From the NCBI GenBank assembly GCA_031316315.1, contig JADBEO010000018.1, positions 1-64,000 on the forward strand: DNA of 64,000 nt, read 5' to 3'. This document shows positions 1 through 10,486 of this stretch, in pieces (within the stretch, counting starts at the first letter, position 1; each line of letters begins with the position of its first letter). The DNA is from Chelatococcus sambhunathii. Lineage in GTDB: Bacteria; Pseudomonadota; Alphaproteobacteria; Rhizobiales; Methylopilaceae. Under the pieces are notes generated by a model that was given only the letters and a program-made list of their open reading frames with translations, made no database searches and was not told where the DNA came from. Both the position numbers and the translations under genes were made by a program.

Positions 1-58
1 TCGGAAGCAGCGGCTCGATCAGCCGCCACTCCGCTTCGCTGAGATCGTAGCGCGCCAT
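1..58 (-). CDS. IS5-family transposase, N-terminal fragment
   Basis: The frame opens with ATG at 58 and reads MARYDLSEAEWRLIEPLLP, the characteristic N-terminus of IS5-type transposases with the tryptophan and the IEPLLP helix. Only 19 residues are inside the window; the DDE catalytic domain lies off the left edge, so whether the transposase is intact is unknown. The product would carry out cut-and-paste or copy-out movement of its own element. Confidence 0.75.
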   Translation of the reverse strand, partial: MARYDLSEAEWRLIEPLLP

Positions 59-124
59 CCAAGATCCTCCCCAGACCTTGAATCAGCCACCAGCGCGCCA
101 CGCAAACTTTATGAGTTCAGAACC
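1..124 (-). mobile_element. Right end of an IS5-family insertion sequence (partial)
   Basis: The first 58 bases encode, on the minus strand, the start of an IS5-type transposase. The following 66 bases run to a plausible terminal repeat at 107-124, which reads GGTTCTGAACTCATAAAG on the minus strand. The element stops at a CTAG (124-127), the kind of YTAR target used by the IS427 group of IS5. The other end lies outside the window, so the full element, its matching terminal repeat and the TA duplication cannot be confirmed here. Confidence 0.75.
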
Positions 125-870
125 TAGAGCAGCTTCAGGCCGCGGAAGCTCGCATGGCCGTCCCGGCCGACGATGACGTGATCGTGGATCGCGATGCCGA
201 GCGGCTTCGCGATCTCGACGATCGTGCGCGTCATCTCGATGTCGGCGCGGCTCGGCGTCGGATCGCCCGAGGGGTGATTGTGCACGAGGATCAGCGCGGT
301 CGCGCGCAGCTCGAGCGCGCGGCGCACGACTTCGCGAGGATAGACCGGCGTGTGGTCGATCGTGCCGCTCTGCTGCACCTCGTCAGTGATCAGGGCGTTC
401 TTCTTGTCGAGGAAGAGGATCCGGAACCGCTCGCGATCGTCGAAGGCCATCGCCGTGCGGCAGTAGTCGATCACAGCCGACCAGGACGACAGCACCGGCC
501 GCTTGCCGATCGCCCCCTTCGCGAATCGGCGCGCGGCGGCCTCGATCACCTTGAAGTCGGTCGCCGTGGCGTCCTTGATCCCCTTGATCTCGACCAGCCG
601 CTCGTAGGGCGCCGCGAGCACGTCGGCGAAGGAGCCGAAGGTGGCGATCAGCTGTTTCGCCAGCGGCTTCACGTCCGCGCGGGGCAGGGTGCGGAACAGC
701 ACCAGCTCCATCAGCTCGTAGTCGGGCAGGGATTCCGGGCCGCCGTCGAGGAAGCGCGCCTTCAGCCGCGCGCGATGGCCGAGATAATGGGGATCGCCAG
801 GCGCGACTGGCTCTTCGCCGAGACCGGGAAGGTCCGGAGCGATCGAGGCCTTCGAATTGGGCTTCGGCAT
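124..870 (-). CDS. radC: RadC-family JAB/MPN-domain protein
   Basis: This 248-residue protein belongs to the RadC (UPF0758) family. An N-terminal helix-hairpin-helix-like region occupies about residues 45-105. A C-terminal metalloprotease-like MPN domain follows, with a complete JAMM motif: H197 and H199 in HNHPSGD, then S207 and D210. The family was named for DNA repair, but that role is disputed and no biochemical function is firmly established. It follows map on the same strand with an 87-bp gap and is probably cotranscribed. Its stop codon TAG (124-126) coincides with the edge of an insertion sequence, so the coding sequence is intact but its downstream region has been replaced. Confidence 0.93.
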   Translation of the reverse strand: MPKPNSKASIAPDLPGLGEEPVAPGDPHYLGHRARLKARFLDGGPESLPDYELMELVLFRTLPRADVKPLAKQLIATFGSFADVLAAPYERLVEIKGIKDATATDFKVIEAAARRFAKGAIGKRPVLSSWSAVIDYCRTAMAFDDRERFRILFLDKKNALITDEVQQSGTIDHTPVYPREVVRRALELRATALILVHNHPSGDPTPSRADIEMTRTIVEIAKPLGIAIHDHVIVGRDGHASFRGLKLL

Positions 871-957
871 GAAGCGGCGTCCGGCTGAAACGCCTTATGG
901 TGCCGTCGTCGCCGACGAATCCGCAAGCGTGCGGACGGCCGGAACGCAGAAGCGCGG

Positions 958-1785
958 CTAACCCTGGCTGAACACCGGCATCTCGGTCCCGCGCGGCGAA
1001 TAGGTGAAGACCTCGCAGCCGTCTTCGGTGACGCCGACCATGTGCTCGAACTGGGCGGAGAGCGAGCGGTCGCGCGTCACTGCGGTCCAGCCGTCGCCAA
1101 GAATCTTCACATGCGGGCGGCCGAGATTGATCATCGGCTCGATCGTGAACAGCATGCCGGGCTTCAGCGGCGCCCCTTCGCCGCGGCGGCCGTAGTGCAG
1201 GATGTTCGGCTCGTCGTGGAACAGGCGGCCGATGCCGTGGCCGCAGAAGTCTCGCACGACCGAGCAACGCTCGCCCTCGGCGAAGTCCTGGATCGCGGCG
1301 CCGATGTCGCCCGTGGTCGCGCCGGGCTTCACGGCGGCGACGCCGCGCTTCAGCGACTCGTGGGTGATCTCGATCAGACGCTCGGCGCGGCGCGGGATGG
1401 GGCCGACGGCGTACATACGGCTCGAGTCGCCGTGCCAGCCGTCGAGGATGTAGGTGACGTCAACATTGACGATGTCGCCCTCGCGCAGCGGCTTGTCGTT
1501 CGGGATGCCGTGGCAGACGACGTGGTTGATCGAGGTGCAGATCGTGTGGCCGTAGCCGCGATAGTTGAGGCAGGCAGGCAGGGCGCCGTGGTCGAGCCCG
1601 AACTCGAGCGCGCGCTTGTCGAGCGTCTCGGTCGTGACGCCGGGCTCGACCATGTCGCCCAGCATGTCGAGCGCCTCGGCGACCAGTCGGCCGGCCTTTC
1701 GCATGCCCTCGAAGGCTTCCGGCCCATGGAGCTTGATCGCTCCGGTCTTGCGAAGAGGGGCGCTGGCGGCTTCGACGAAGGTCAT
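958..1785 (-). CDS. map: Type I methionine aminopeptidase
   Basis: The enzyme removes the initiator methionine from nascent cytosolic proteins. The 275-residue sequence has all five metal ligands of the pita-bread fold: D109 in NVDVT, D120 in HGDSS, H183 in CGHGIG, E216 in FTIEPM and E247 in QFEHM. Length and motif spacing are normal for type I enzymes, with a short N-terminal extension of about 20 residues. It leads a likely two-gene unit with radC. Confidence 0.96.
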   Translation of the reverse strand: MTFVEAASAPLRKTGAIKLHGPEAFEGMRKAGRLVAEALDMLGDMVEPGVTTETLDKRALEFGLDHGALPACLNYRGYGHTICTSINHVVCHGIPNDKPLREGDIVNVDVTYILDGWHGDSSRMYAVGPIPRRAERLIEITHESLKRGVAAVKPGATTGDIGAAIQDFAEGERCSVVRDFCGHGIGRLFHDEPNILHYGRRGEGAPLKPGMLFTIEPMINLGRPHVKILGDGWTAVTRDRSLSAQFEHMVGVTEDGCEVFTYSPRGTEMPVFSQG

Positions 1786-1956
1786 GAACGGTCCGGATGA
1801 GAAAGCGCGTGGAACATAAGGTCTCGCGCGCGTCGAGCCAAGCGAGGCGGCCGCGCTCGCCTCGGCCCGCCTGCGCGCGCCACTCGCAAGACCGCCGGAA
1901 ATTTCCTATCTTGTTGATCGAAGCGACGCACCGACCCGCTTCGAAGGAGTGTTCTC

Positions 1957-2343
1957 ATGGCGTCCAATCGCCCGCGCCCGAAGGTCATCACGCTGACCGA
2001 CCGCGCCGCCAACCGCGTGAAGTCGATCATCTCGCGTTCCGAAACGCCTGTCGCAGGGCTCCGGATCGGCGTGAAGACGGGCGGCTGCGCAGGGATGGAG
2101 TACACGCTCGACTACGCCGCCGCGCCCGGTCCGCTCGACGAGGTCGTCGAGGACAAGGGCGTGACGGTTCTGATCGATCCCAAGGCGGTGCTCTACCTGC
2201 TCGGCACGGAGATGGACTTCGTGACGGAGAAGCTCACCCAGCGTTTCGTGTTCAGCAATCCGAACCAGGTCTCGGCCTGCGGCTGCGGCGAGTCCGTCTC
2301 GATCACGCCGGCGCTTCCCGAGAGCTACCAGCCCGTCGCCTGA
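1957..2343 (+). CDS. A-type iron-sulfur carrier protein (HesB/IscA/SufA/ErpA family)
   Basis: This 128-residue protein has the three conserved cysteines of A-type carriers: one in the GGCAGMEY loop and two in the C-terminal ACGCGES motif. These proteins receive Fe-S clusters from a scaffold and pass them to apo-targets in the cytosol. A ribosome binding site (AAGGAG) lies about 8 bases before the ATG. It is about 31 kb from the suf operon in this window, so SufA and ErpA/IscA roles cannot be told apart. Its stop overlaps the start of the next gene (TGATG), so the two are translationally coupled. Confidence 0.9.
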   Translation: MASNRPRPKVITLTDRAANRVKSIISRSETPVAGLRIGVKTGGCAGMEYTLDYAAAPGPLDEVVEDKGVTVLIDPKAVLYLLGTEMDFVTEKLTQRFVFSNPNQVSACGCGESVSITPALPESYQPVA

Positions 2344-2696
2344 TGGCGCTCGATGCCGAACGCGCCGAGGAGATCTTCGCGTCGTTCGGGCCCGTCAGAT
2401 GCAAGCGCATGTTCGGCGGGTCCGGCGTCTTCGTCGGCGACCGCATGTTCGCGCTCGAGGCGCGCGGCGTTCTGTACCTGAAGAGCGACGAAACGACCGA
2501 CGCCGAGTTCGAGCGGGAGAGCTGCGAACCGTTCTCCTATGACGCCAAGGGCGGCAGGCGCGTGGTCATGTCGTATCGCCGGGCGCCCGAGCGCCTGCTC
2601 GAGGATCCGGACGAAATGGCGGTCTGGGCGCGGCGCGCTCTGGCCGTCGCCGACGCGGCGCGCAAGCCCAGGCGCAAGGCGTCGGCCGAGCCGTAG
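2343..2696 (+). CDS. TfoX/Sxy N-terminal-domain protein
   Basis: The 117-residue product matches the TfoX N-terminal domain: the CKRMFGGSGVF segment, the YLKSDE strand and an FSYDAKGG region are recognisable. It ends in a lysine- and arginine-rich tail. The TfoX C-terminal domain of true competence regulators is absent, as in many alphaproteobacterial single-domain versions, whose role is unknown. The ATG at 2343 overlaps the stop of the Fe-S carrier gene by one base. A longer reading of the same frame begins upstream, but it would run antisense-like through the upstream gene and is not credible. Confidence 0.85.
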   Translation: MALDAERAEEIFASFGPVRCKRMFGGSGVFVGDRMFALEARGVLYLKSDETTDAEFERESCEPFSYDAKGGRRVVMSYRRAPERLLEDPDEMAVWARRALAVADAARKPRRKASAEP

Positions 2697-2840
2697 CGGT
2701 GATCGGCGCCGCTCGGCCGCAATGGGTCGTCGCCATGAACGCAACGGCCAGGCGGATGCGCCGCGGCGAACGCCGCCTATGTTAATCGCCGAACCACTCG
2801 GTTGATGCCTCATAACCACATCTCACCCGGAGCTATTCAG

Positions 2841-3947
2841 ATGTCCCAGGACGTCGACGCTCTCTTCGCGCCGCTCAAGGCCGGCGCGATCGAGCTTTCC
2901 AACCGCATCGTCATGGCGCCGCTCACGCGCAACCGCGCCGACCACGCCTCGCTCGCGCCTCACGCGCTCAACGCCGAATATTACGCCCAGCGCGCGTCCG
3001 CCGGCCTGATCGTAAGCGAGGCGACGCAGATCATGCCGGAAGGGCAGGGCTACGCCTGGACGCCGGGCGTCTATTCGGCCGCGCAGGTCGAAGGCTGGAA
3101 GGCCGTCACGGACGCCGTGCACGACAAGGGCGGGCGCATCGTCCTGCAGCTCTGGCACGTCGGCCGCATCTCCCATCCCGATCTTCTGCCGGGCGGCGCC
3201 CGACCGGTGGCGCCGTCGGCCATCGCCGCCAAGGGCCAGACTTTCACGCAGACCGGCTTCAAGGATCTGGTGGAGCCGCGCGCCCTGGAACTCGACGAGA
3301 TCCCGGGGATCATCGCGCAGTATGGCGAGGCGGCCTCTAACGCCAAGGCGGCCGGTTTCGACGGCGTCGAAATCCACGGCGCCAACGGGTATCTGATCGA
3401 CCAATTCCTGCGCGACGGGACCAACAAGCGCACCGACGCCTATGGCGGCTCGATCGAGAACCGGGTGCGCTTCCTGGTCGAGGCGACCGAAGCCGCCGCC
3501 AAGGTGTTCGGAGCGGATCGCGTCGGCGTCAGGCTGTCGCCGCTGAGCCCGTTCAACGACATCGCCGACTCCAATCCCGGTCCGCTCTTCACCCATGCGG
3601 TCGAGCGCCTGTCCGGTCTCGGCGTCGCCTATCTCCACGTCGTCGAAGGCGCGACCGGTGGCGCGCGCGACGCCGGCGGCTTCGACCTTTCGGTCCTGAG
3701 GCAGGCTTTCAAGGGCGTCTACATCGGCAACAACGGCTACGATCCGGCGCTCGCCGCGCAGCGCGTCGCCTCGGGCGCCGTGGACGCGGTGGCGTTCGGG
3801 CGCTGGTTCATCTCGAACCCGGATCTCGTCGAGCGCATCCGCAAGGGCGCGCCGCTCGCCGAGCCGAATCAGGCGACGTTCTACGGCGGCGGAGCCGAGG
3901 GCTACACAGACTATCCGGCGCTGAACGGGATCAGCGAGGCCGCCTGA
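2841..3947 (+). CDS. Old yellow enzyme family alkene reductase (NemA-like)
   Basis: This 368-residue FMN-dependent TIM-barrel oxidoreductase reduces activated C=C bonds using NAD(P)H. Seen in sequence: the N-terminal NRIVMAPLTRNRA strand, the LQLWHVGR motif, the substrate-anchoring pair H179/N182 in EIHGANGYL, and the FMN-phosphate region near GRWFISNPDLV. An earlier ATG exists at 2802, but the start at 2841 has GGAG eight bases upstream and matches the family N-terminus. The physiological substrate cannot be inferred. The gene is monocistronic and shares a hairpin terminator with the convergent diguanylate cyclase. Confidence 0.92.
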   Translation: MSQDVDALFAPLKAGAIELSNRIVMAPLTRNRADHASLAPHALNAEYYAQRASAGLIVSEATQIMPEGQGYAWTPGVYSAAQVEGWKAVTDAVHDKGGRIVLQLWHVGRISHPDLLPGGARPVAPSAIAAKGQTFTQTGFKDLVEPRALELDEIPGIIAQYGEAASNAKAAGFDGVEIHGANGYLIDQFLRDGTNKRTDAYGGSIENRVRFLVEATEAAAKVFGADRVGVRLSPLSPFNDIADSNPGPLFTHAVERLSGLGVAYLHVVEGATGGARDAGGFDLSVLRQAFKGVYIGNNGYDPALAAQRVASGAVDAVAFGRWFISNPDLVERIRKGAPLAEPNQATFYGGGAEGYTDYPALNGISEAA

Positions 3948-3960
3948 GGCGGGAGCGGGG

Positions 3961-3987
3961 AGGGTCGCCTGACGGTCAGGCGACCCT
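3961..3987. terminator. Shared hairpin terminator between convergent genes
   Basis: A perfect 12-bp stem (AGGGTCGCCTGA paired with TCAGGCGACCCT) with a 3-base loop sits just after the alkene reductase. Its right arm contains the stop codon of the convergent diguanylate cyclase. There is no long T-run, so termination efficiency is inferred from the stem alone. Confidence 0.55.
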
Positions 3988-5046
3988 TCCGAACTCGTCT
4001 TCTGCGACGCGCGGATCGTCTTCGGTGACGACCATGTTGCGGCCGTTCCGCTTGGCCGCATACATGCAGCGATCGGCCCGATCGACGACCGTCTGGGCGC
4101 TGTCGCCGCGCCGCCACGTCGAGACGCCGATCGAGACGGTGATGCGGCCGAGATGCTCCCCGGTCGAGCGCTTCACGAGATCCTTGGTCATGACGGCGCG
4201 GCGGATCCGGTCCGCCACTGCGGCGGCTCCGGAGAGCGCCGTGTCCGGCAGGATGATCGCGAATTCCTCACCGCCGAAACGGGCGGCGAGGTCCTGGCCC
4301 TTGACGTTCTGCTTGAGCGCCAGCGCCACGAGCCGCAGGACCTGGTCGCCGGTGAGGTGACCGTAATTGTCGTTGAACGTCTTGAAGTGGTCGATGTCGA
4401 CGACCAGCAGCGAGAAGCGCTGGCCGTTCTCGGCCGCGTCCGCGATCGAGCGGTCGAGCGTTCCCTGCAGGAACTTGCGGTTCGCAAGTCCAGTCAGAGG
4501 GTCGGTGAGCGACTCCGCGCGGATCACCTCCAGCGCGTTGTGCAACTCCTGCATCTCGTCCTGTGAGTTGGCGAGCTGCGACTCGAGATCTTTGGTCCGC
4601 TCGACCATGTCGGCGGTCGCGGACAGCATGTTGCGCGCGATCGTCCCGAGGATGTCCCCGAGGCCGCCCAGACCCGCGGTCTCGGCGGCGAGGCGCTCCA
4701 GCGTGCGGGCGTAGTCGCCGTTCTTGTCCCGCGCATCGCGCAGGACGCCGGCGACCTCCTTGATCTCGGCGAGAATGCGGGTCCCGACGGAATCTACCCG
4801 CTCGGAAAGCCGGAGCGGGGAGAGGTAGGTCTCGTAAAGAAGATCGAGATCCGCCTCGGAAATCGCGGCGGAGCGCGTCAGGGCCTCGTTGATCGCGCGG
4901 TTGAGCGCCGCGTTGTAACCCGTCGCGTAGGTGTACCAGAGCTCGTAATTTCGGGGATAGGCGGGATGTCCATGCACGCGAATGCGCTGAACCGCCGCCT
5001 CGCAGAAAGCGATCGTCCGTTCGTAATCGCTCTGCGCCGCCACCAT
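3976..5046 (-). CDS. GGDEF-domain diguanylate cyclase
   Basis: The protein (356 residues) should make cyclic di-GMP from two GTP. The C-terminal catalytic domain (about residues 185-345) carries DPLTGLANR, DIDHFKTFND and the active-site motif GGEEF. The position of the product-inhibition I-site (RxxD) reads KGQD, so allosteric feedback is probably weakened or lost. The N-terminal 170 residues hold helices and a likely coiled coil (about residues 130-175) but no known sensor and no membrane segment. An ATG at 5106 is in frame, but the start at 5046 has GGAG at good spacing. Confidence 0.92.
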   Translation of the reverse strand: MVAAQSDYERTIAFCEAAVQRIRVHGHPAYPRNYELWYTYATGYNAALNRAINEALTRSAAISEADLDLLYETYLSPLRLSERVDSVGTRILAEIKEVAGVLRDARDKNGDYARTLERLAAETAGLGGLGDILGTIARNMLSATADMVERTKDLESQLANSQDEMQELHNALEVIRAESLTDPLTGLANRKFLQGTLDRSIADAAENGQRFSLLVVDIDHFKTFNDNYGHLTGDQVLRLVALALKQNVKGQDLAARFGGEEFAIILPDTALSGAAAVADRIRRAVMTKDLVKRSTGEHLGRITVSIGVSTWRRGDSAQTVVDRADRCMYAAKRNGRNMVVTEDDPRVAEDEFGRVA

Positions 5047-5160
5047 CAACTCCGTCCGACGAAGCGTCGCCTGCGGCCGGAGGATCCGTTCCGCGGTTCG
5101 GTGCATTTTTGGCGCGGACGATGAAGGCGGAGTTAACGTTCCAAGCGGTCGAGCGGCGTA

Positions 5161-6609
5161 TCAGGCCTTCACACGCACCGGGCGCAGCAGGAACGCGGGA
5201 ACGTGATCCCCAAGCCCGACGACGCGCTCGTCCGGCTCGGCCGCCTCGGGGCGGGAACGCCCGCGCGGCTCGGCGGGCTTGGCGGGCGCGGGAACGGATT
5301 CGGCGGTCTTGGAGCGCACGGGGACGGTTTCGGCGGGCTGAGGACCGCGCGCTCCCGCCTCGTCGCGCGGCGAGCCGGTCCGATCGCGCCGTCCGCCGCC
5401 TTTCTTGCCGCGCGGCTCGTCGCCGCCGCGTCGCGCGCGGCCGCCCGATCCCCGCCGGCCGTCCGCCGCCAGCTCTTCCGGGTCGATCGTGTCGCCGCGC
5501 CACTCGATGGCGTCGCCGGTCATCTTCTGGATCGCGGACAGGTGCTTGCCGTCGGCCGGCGTCACCAGGGTGAGCGCGACCCCCGAGCGGCCGGCCCGGC
5601 CGGTGCGGCCGATGCGGTGGACGTAGTCCTCGGCATGGATCGGAACGTCGTAGTTGATGACGTGACTGACGTCCGGAATGTCGAGGCCGCGCGCTGCGAC
5701 GTCGCTCGCGACGAGCAGCGAGACCTCGCCGGTCTTGAAGCTGTCGAGCGCGGCCATGCGGGAGCGCTGGTCGAGATCGCCATGCAGAGCGGCGACCTTG
5801 AAGCCATGCTTCTTCAGCGAGTTGTAGACCACGCCGACGTCGCGCTTCCTGTTGCAGAAGACGATGGCGTTCTTGAAGTTTTCGCTCTCGCGGATCGCGC
5901 GACGAAGGGCGTCGCGCTTGTCCGACGGTTCAGAGCTGCAGGCGACCAGTCGCTGTGTGACGGTCGCGGCCGTCGTCGCTGGACGGGCGACCTCGATGCG
6001 TTCGGGATCGCGCAGGAACTGGTCGGTCAGGCGCTGGATCTCCGGCGGCATGGTGGCCGAGAAGAATAGCGTCTGCCTGGAACCCGGGATCAGCTTGCAG
6101 ATGCGCTCGATGTCCGGGATGAAGCCCATGTCGAGCATGCGATCGGCCTCGTCGATGACGAGGATCTCGATGCCGGTCAGAAGGAGCTTGCCACGCTCCG
6201 AATGGTCGAGCAGACGGCCGGGCGTCGCGATCAGCACGTCGACGCCGCGCGACAGCTTCGCGTCCTGGTCGCCGAATGAGACGCCGCCGATCAGCAGCGC
6301 CATCGAGAGCTTGTGGTTCTGGCCGTACTTCTGGAAGCTTTCCTCGACCTGCGCCGCGAGTTCGCGCGTCGGTTCCAGAATAAGGGTGCGCGGCATGCGC
6401 GCCCGCGCGCGGCCGCTTTCGAGCCGCGTCAGCATGGGGAGTGTGAAGGAAGCCGTCTTGCCGGTGCCGGTCTGGGCGATGCCGAGCACGTCGCGGCGGG
6501 CGAGCACGTGCGGGATCGCTGCCGCCTGGATGGGCGTCGGAGTGGTGTAGCCGGACGCCTCGACGGCGGCGAGCACCTTCGGGCTGAGGCCGAGTTCGGA
6601 AAAGCTCAT
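5161..6609 (-). CDS. rhlE: DEAD-box ATP-dependent RNA helicase (RhlE type)
   Basis: This 482-residue cytosolic RNA helicase has the Q motif (PTPIQAAAIP), Walker A AQTGTGKT, the DEAD box in VIDEADRMLD, SAT, and motif VI HRIGRTGRAG, arranged as two RecA-like domains over about 370 residues. The last 100 or so residues form a low-complexity basic, proline-rich tail typical of RhlE proteins that bind structured RNA. The ATG at 6609 follows AAGGACGAT; an upstream in-frame TTG would add 40 basic residues and is less likely. Probable roles are ribosome assembly and cold-stress RNA remodelling. The RhlE assignment within DEAD proteins is by overall similarity only. Confidence 0.92.
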   Translation of the reverse strand: MSFSELGLSPKVLAAVEASGYTTPTPIQAAAIPHVLARRDVLGIAQTGTGKTASFTLPMLTRLESGRARARMPRTLILEPTRELAAQVEESFQKYGQNHKLSMALLIGGVSFGDQDAKLSRGVDVLIATPGRLLDHSERGKLLLTGIEILVIDEADRMLDMGFIPDIERICKLIPGSRQTLFFSATMPPEIQRLTDQFLRDPERIEVARPATTAATVTQRLVACSSEPSDKRDALRRAIRESENFKNAIVFCNRKRDVGVVYNSLKKHGFKVAALHGDLDQRSRMAALDSFKTGEVSLLVASDVAARGLDIPDVSHVINYDVPIHAEDYVHRIGRTGRAGRSGVALTLVTPADGKHLSAIQKMTGDAIEWRGDTIDPEELAADGRRGSGGRARRGGDEPRGKKGGGRRDRTGSPRDEAGARGPQPAETVPVRSKTAESVPAPAKPAEPRGRSRPEAAEPDERVVGLGDHVPAFLLRPVRVKA

Positions 6610-6761
6610 ATCGTCCTTGTGCGATCGAAACAGGCGCAGCAGGGAGCCGCGGCCGCGAAAGTCCCGCGCAGAAACGCGCCTGAACCGCCGATCACGCTGG
6701 GAAATGAGGCTTTTCGCCCTGAAAGTCAACTTCCGGGCGGGATTTGCTTCCGATCGACCGT

Positions 6762-7238
6762 TCAGTTCGTCGCAGGACCGAATCGGACGTCGCCAGGACC
6801 ACCGATCACCAGGACCCAGGTGTCGCGCAGGCCGTCATTGTCGGGGACCGTGTCCAGGAACACGGTAATGCCGCCTTTATCCTCCGGCTCGGCGCGAATG
6901 TCGCCGAATGTCAGCTTTGCGGCCTCCTCGTCGTCGAGTTCGACCGCATCGATGACTTGCCCGTCTGGCTCGGCGAGCCACTGGACAGTCAGCTTCTGCT
7001 TGTCGCCCTCAAAGGCGCCGATCACCCGGGAAAAACCCTTCCTGCCGTCCGCCTCCCAGCCGCCGGCGATCCGGACCGCCCACACCCGCGCAGGAACGCC
7101 GATCTTGTCGCCGGGCGACGGTTGACGCTCGGCCGCCGCGGGCTGCTCCGCCGGCGGAGGCGGGGAGGGCGTCTGCGCCACTGCCGCCCCGCAACTCACG
7201 AGCAGCACGGGCAGAACCATTTGGATCAGAGCCTTCAT
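6762..7238 (-). CDS. Secreted hypothetical protein
   Basis: The 158-residue product starts with a clear signal sequence (MKALIQMVLPVLLVSCGAAV), followed by a proline-rich linker. It has an AVAQ cleavage site; SC-G within the hydrophobic stretch could alternatively act as a lipobox, but the position is early. The mature part of about 110 residues has a WAVRIAGGWEADGRKGF segment and several acidic loops and matches no family I can name. A start at 7274 is possible but places charged residues before the signal. It lies between parE and the helicase gene on the same strand. Confidence 0.75.
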   Translation of the reverse strand: MKALIQMVLPVLLVSCGAAVAQTPSPPPPAEQPAAAERQPSPGDKIGVPARVWAVRIAGGWEADGRKGFSRVIGAFEGDKQKLTVQWLAEPDGQVIDAVELDDEEAAKLTFGDIRAEPEDKGGITVFLDTVPDNDGLRDTWVLVIGGPGDVRFGPATN

Positions 7239-7307
7239 GGCGAGCTTCCTACGACGCCCCGTCGCAATCGTCACACGCCAGATAGGGCTGCGCCCTGCGA
7301 CCGGCGC

Positions 7308-9347
<2,040 letters not shown>

Positions 9348-9436
9348 TTTAGCCCTGATCGTTGATTCGCCTTGGCGGACCGCGGTCCGCAGTGTTGCAT
9401 AAGCGAAGCGGCCGCGCCGCCTCAGGTCCGATCCGA

Positions 9437-10468
9437 ATGCGCCCTTTCCAACCCGTTTCCGACCCGGCGATCCGGGTCGGCGGCCTCATCGAGTCCCGCG
9501 CGCTCAGCGCGCAGGCGCGGCTGCTTCGGGTGGTGATGCGCTATGCGGTGAAGACGCGCGTTCACGCCGACCCCGACATAGCCCGGATCCGCCGCTCCGT
9601 GGAGAGGCTCGCGGCGATCGCGCTCGACCAGCCATTCGGCGTCGCACGGCGGGCGGCGACCGTCGGCGGACGCTCCGCCGAAATCCACACCTTCGGGCGC
9701 GAGCCGGACCGCCACGTGCTCTACCTGCATGGCGGCGCCTTCGTGTGCGGATCGCCGCGGACGCATCGCGGCATCGCCGGACGGATCGCGCGCGGGGCGA
9801 GGGCGGAGGTCGTCGTGCTCGACTACCGGCTGGCGCCGGAGCACCCGTTCCCGGCCGCTCTGGAAGACGCCGAGGCGGCGTATGTCGGGCTCATCGAGCG
9901 GGGCGTCGACCCGTCGCGGCTGGTGATCGCCGGCGACTCGGCGGGCGGCAATCTCGCCTTCGCGCTGCTGCTCAAGCTGAAGGGGCAGGGCGGGCCCATG
10001 CCGGCGGCCGCGGTCGGCCTCTCGCCCTTCGTGGATTTTACGGCGTCCGGCGAGAGCTTCCGGCTGAACGCGGCGCTCGACCCGCTGCTCCACGTCAACG
10101 GTTTGCCGAGCGTGGTCGAGGCCTATGCGCCGGGCGCCGACCATCGCAATCCGCTGCTGTCGCCGATCTTCGGCGATCTTTCCGGCCTTCCGCCGACGCT
10201 GATCCAGTGCGGCAGCGACGAGATCCTGCTGGACGACGCCCGTCGGCTCCACGCCGGGCTCTCGGCGGCGGGCGTCCCTTGCGACCTCGAGATCTGGCCG
10301 CAGATGCCGCATGTCTGGCAGGCCTTCGCGATCTTCCTGCCGGAGGGCAGGCTCGCTCTGAACCGGATCAACGCCTTTTTGCGGCGCATCTTCGAGAGCC
10401 GGGGCGACGAGTCTTGCGGGGCGCAGTCTGCTCCAGGCGCACCGGACCGCAACCGGCCGGCCGCCTGA
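9437..10468 (+). CDS. Alpha/beta hydrolase, hormone-sensitive-lipase family esterase
   Basis: This 343-residue protein has the HGG oxyanion motif (YLHGGAFVCG) and the nucleophile elbow GDSAGGN of bacterial HSL-type carboxylesterases. A late aspartate is near IQCGSDEILLDD and a histidine is in MPHVWQ, completing the triad. It probably hydrolyses short-chain esters in the cytosol. The in-frame TTG at 9362 would add 25 residues; the ATG at 9437 is preferred, although its ribosome binding site is weak. The gene is divergent from parE. Confidence 0.88.
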   Translation: MRPFQPVSDPAIRVGGLIESRALSAQARLLRVVMRYAVKTRVHADPDIARIRRSVERLAAIALDQPFGVARRAATVGGRSAEIHTFGREPDRHVLYLHGGAFVCGSPRTHRGIAGRIARGARAEVVVLDYRLAPEHPFPAALEDAEAAYVGLIERGVDPSRLVIAGDSAGGNLAFALLLKLKGQGGPMPAAAVGLSPFVDFTASGESFRLNAALDPLLHVNGLPSVVEAYAPGADHRNPLLSPIFGDLSGLPPTLIQCGSDEILLDDARRLHAGLSAAGVPCDLEIWPQMPHVWQAFAIFLPEGRLALNRINAFLRRIFESRGDESCGAQSAPGAPDRNRPAA

Positions 10469-10486
10469 GACCGGGCAGGGCGGTCC

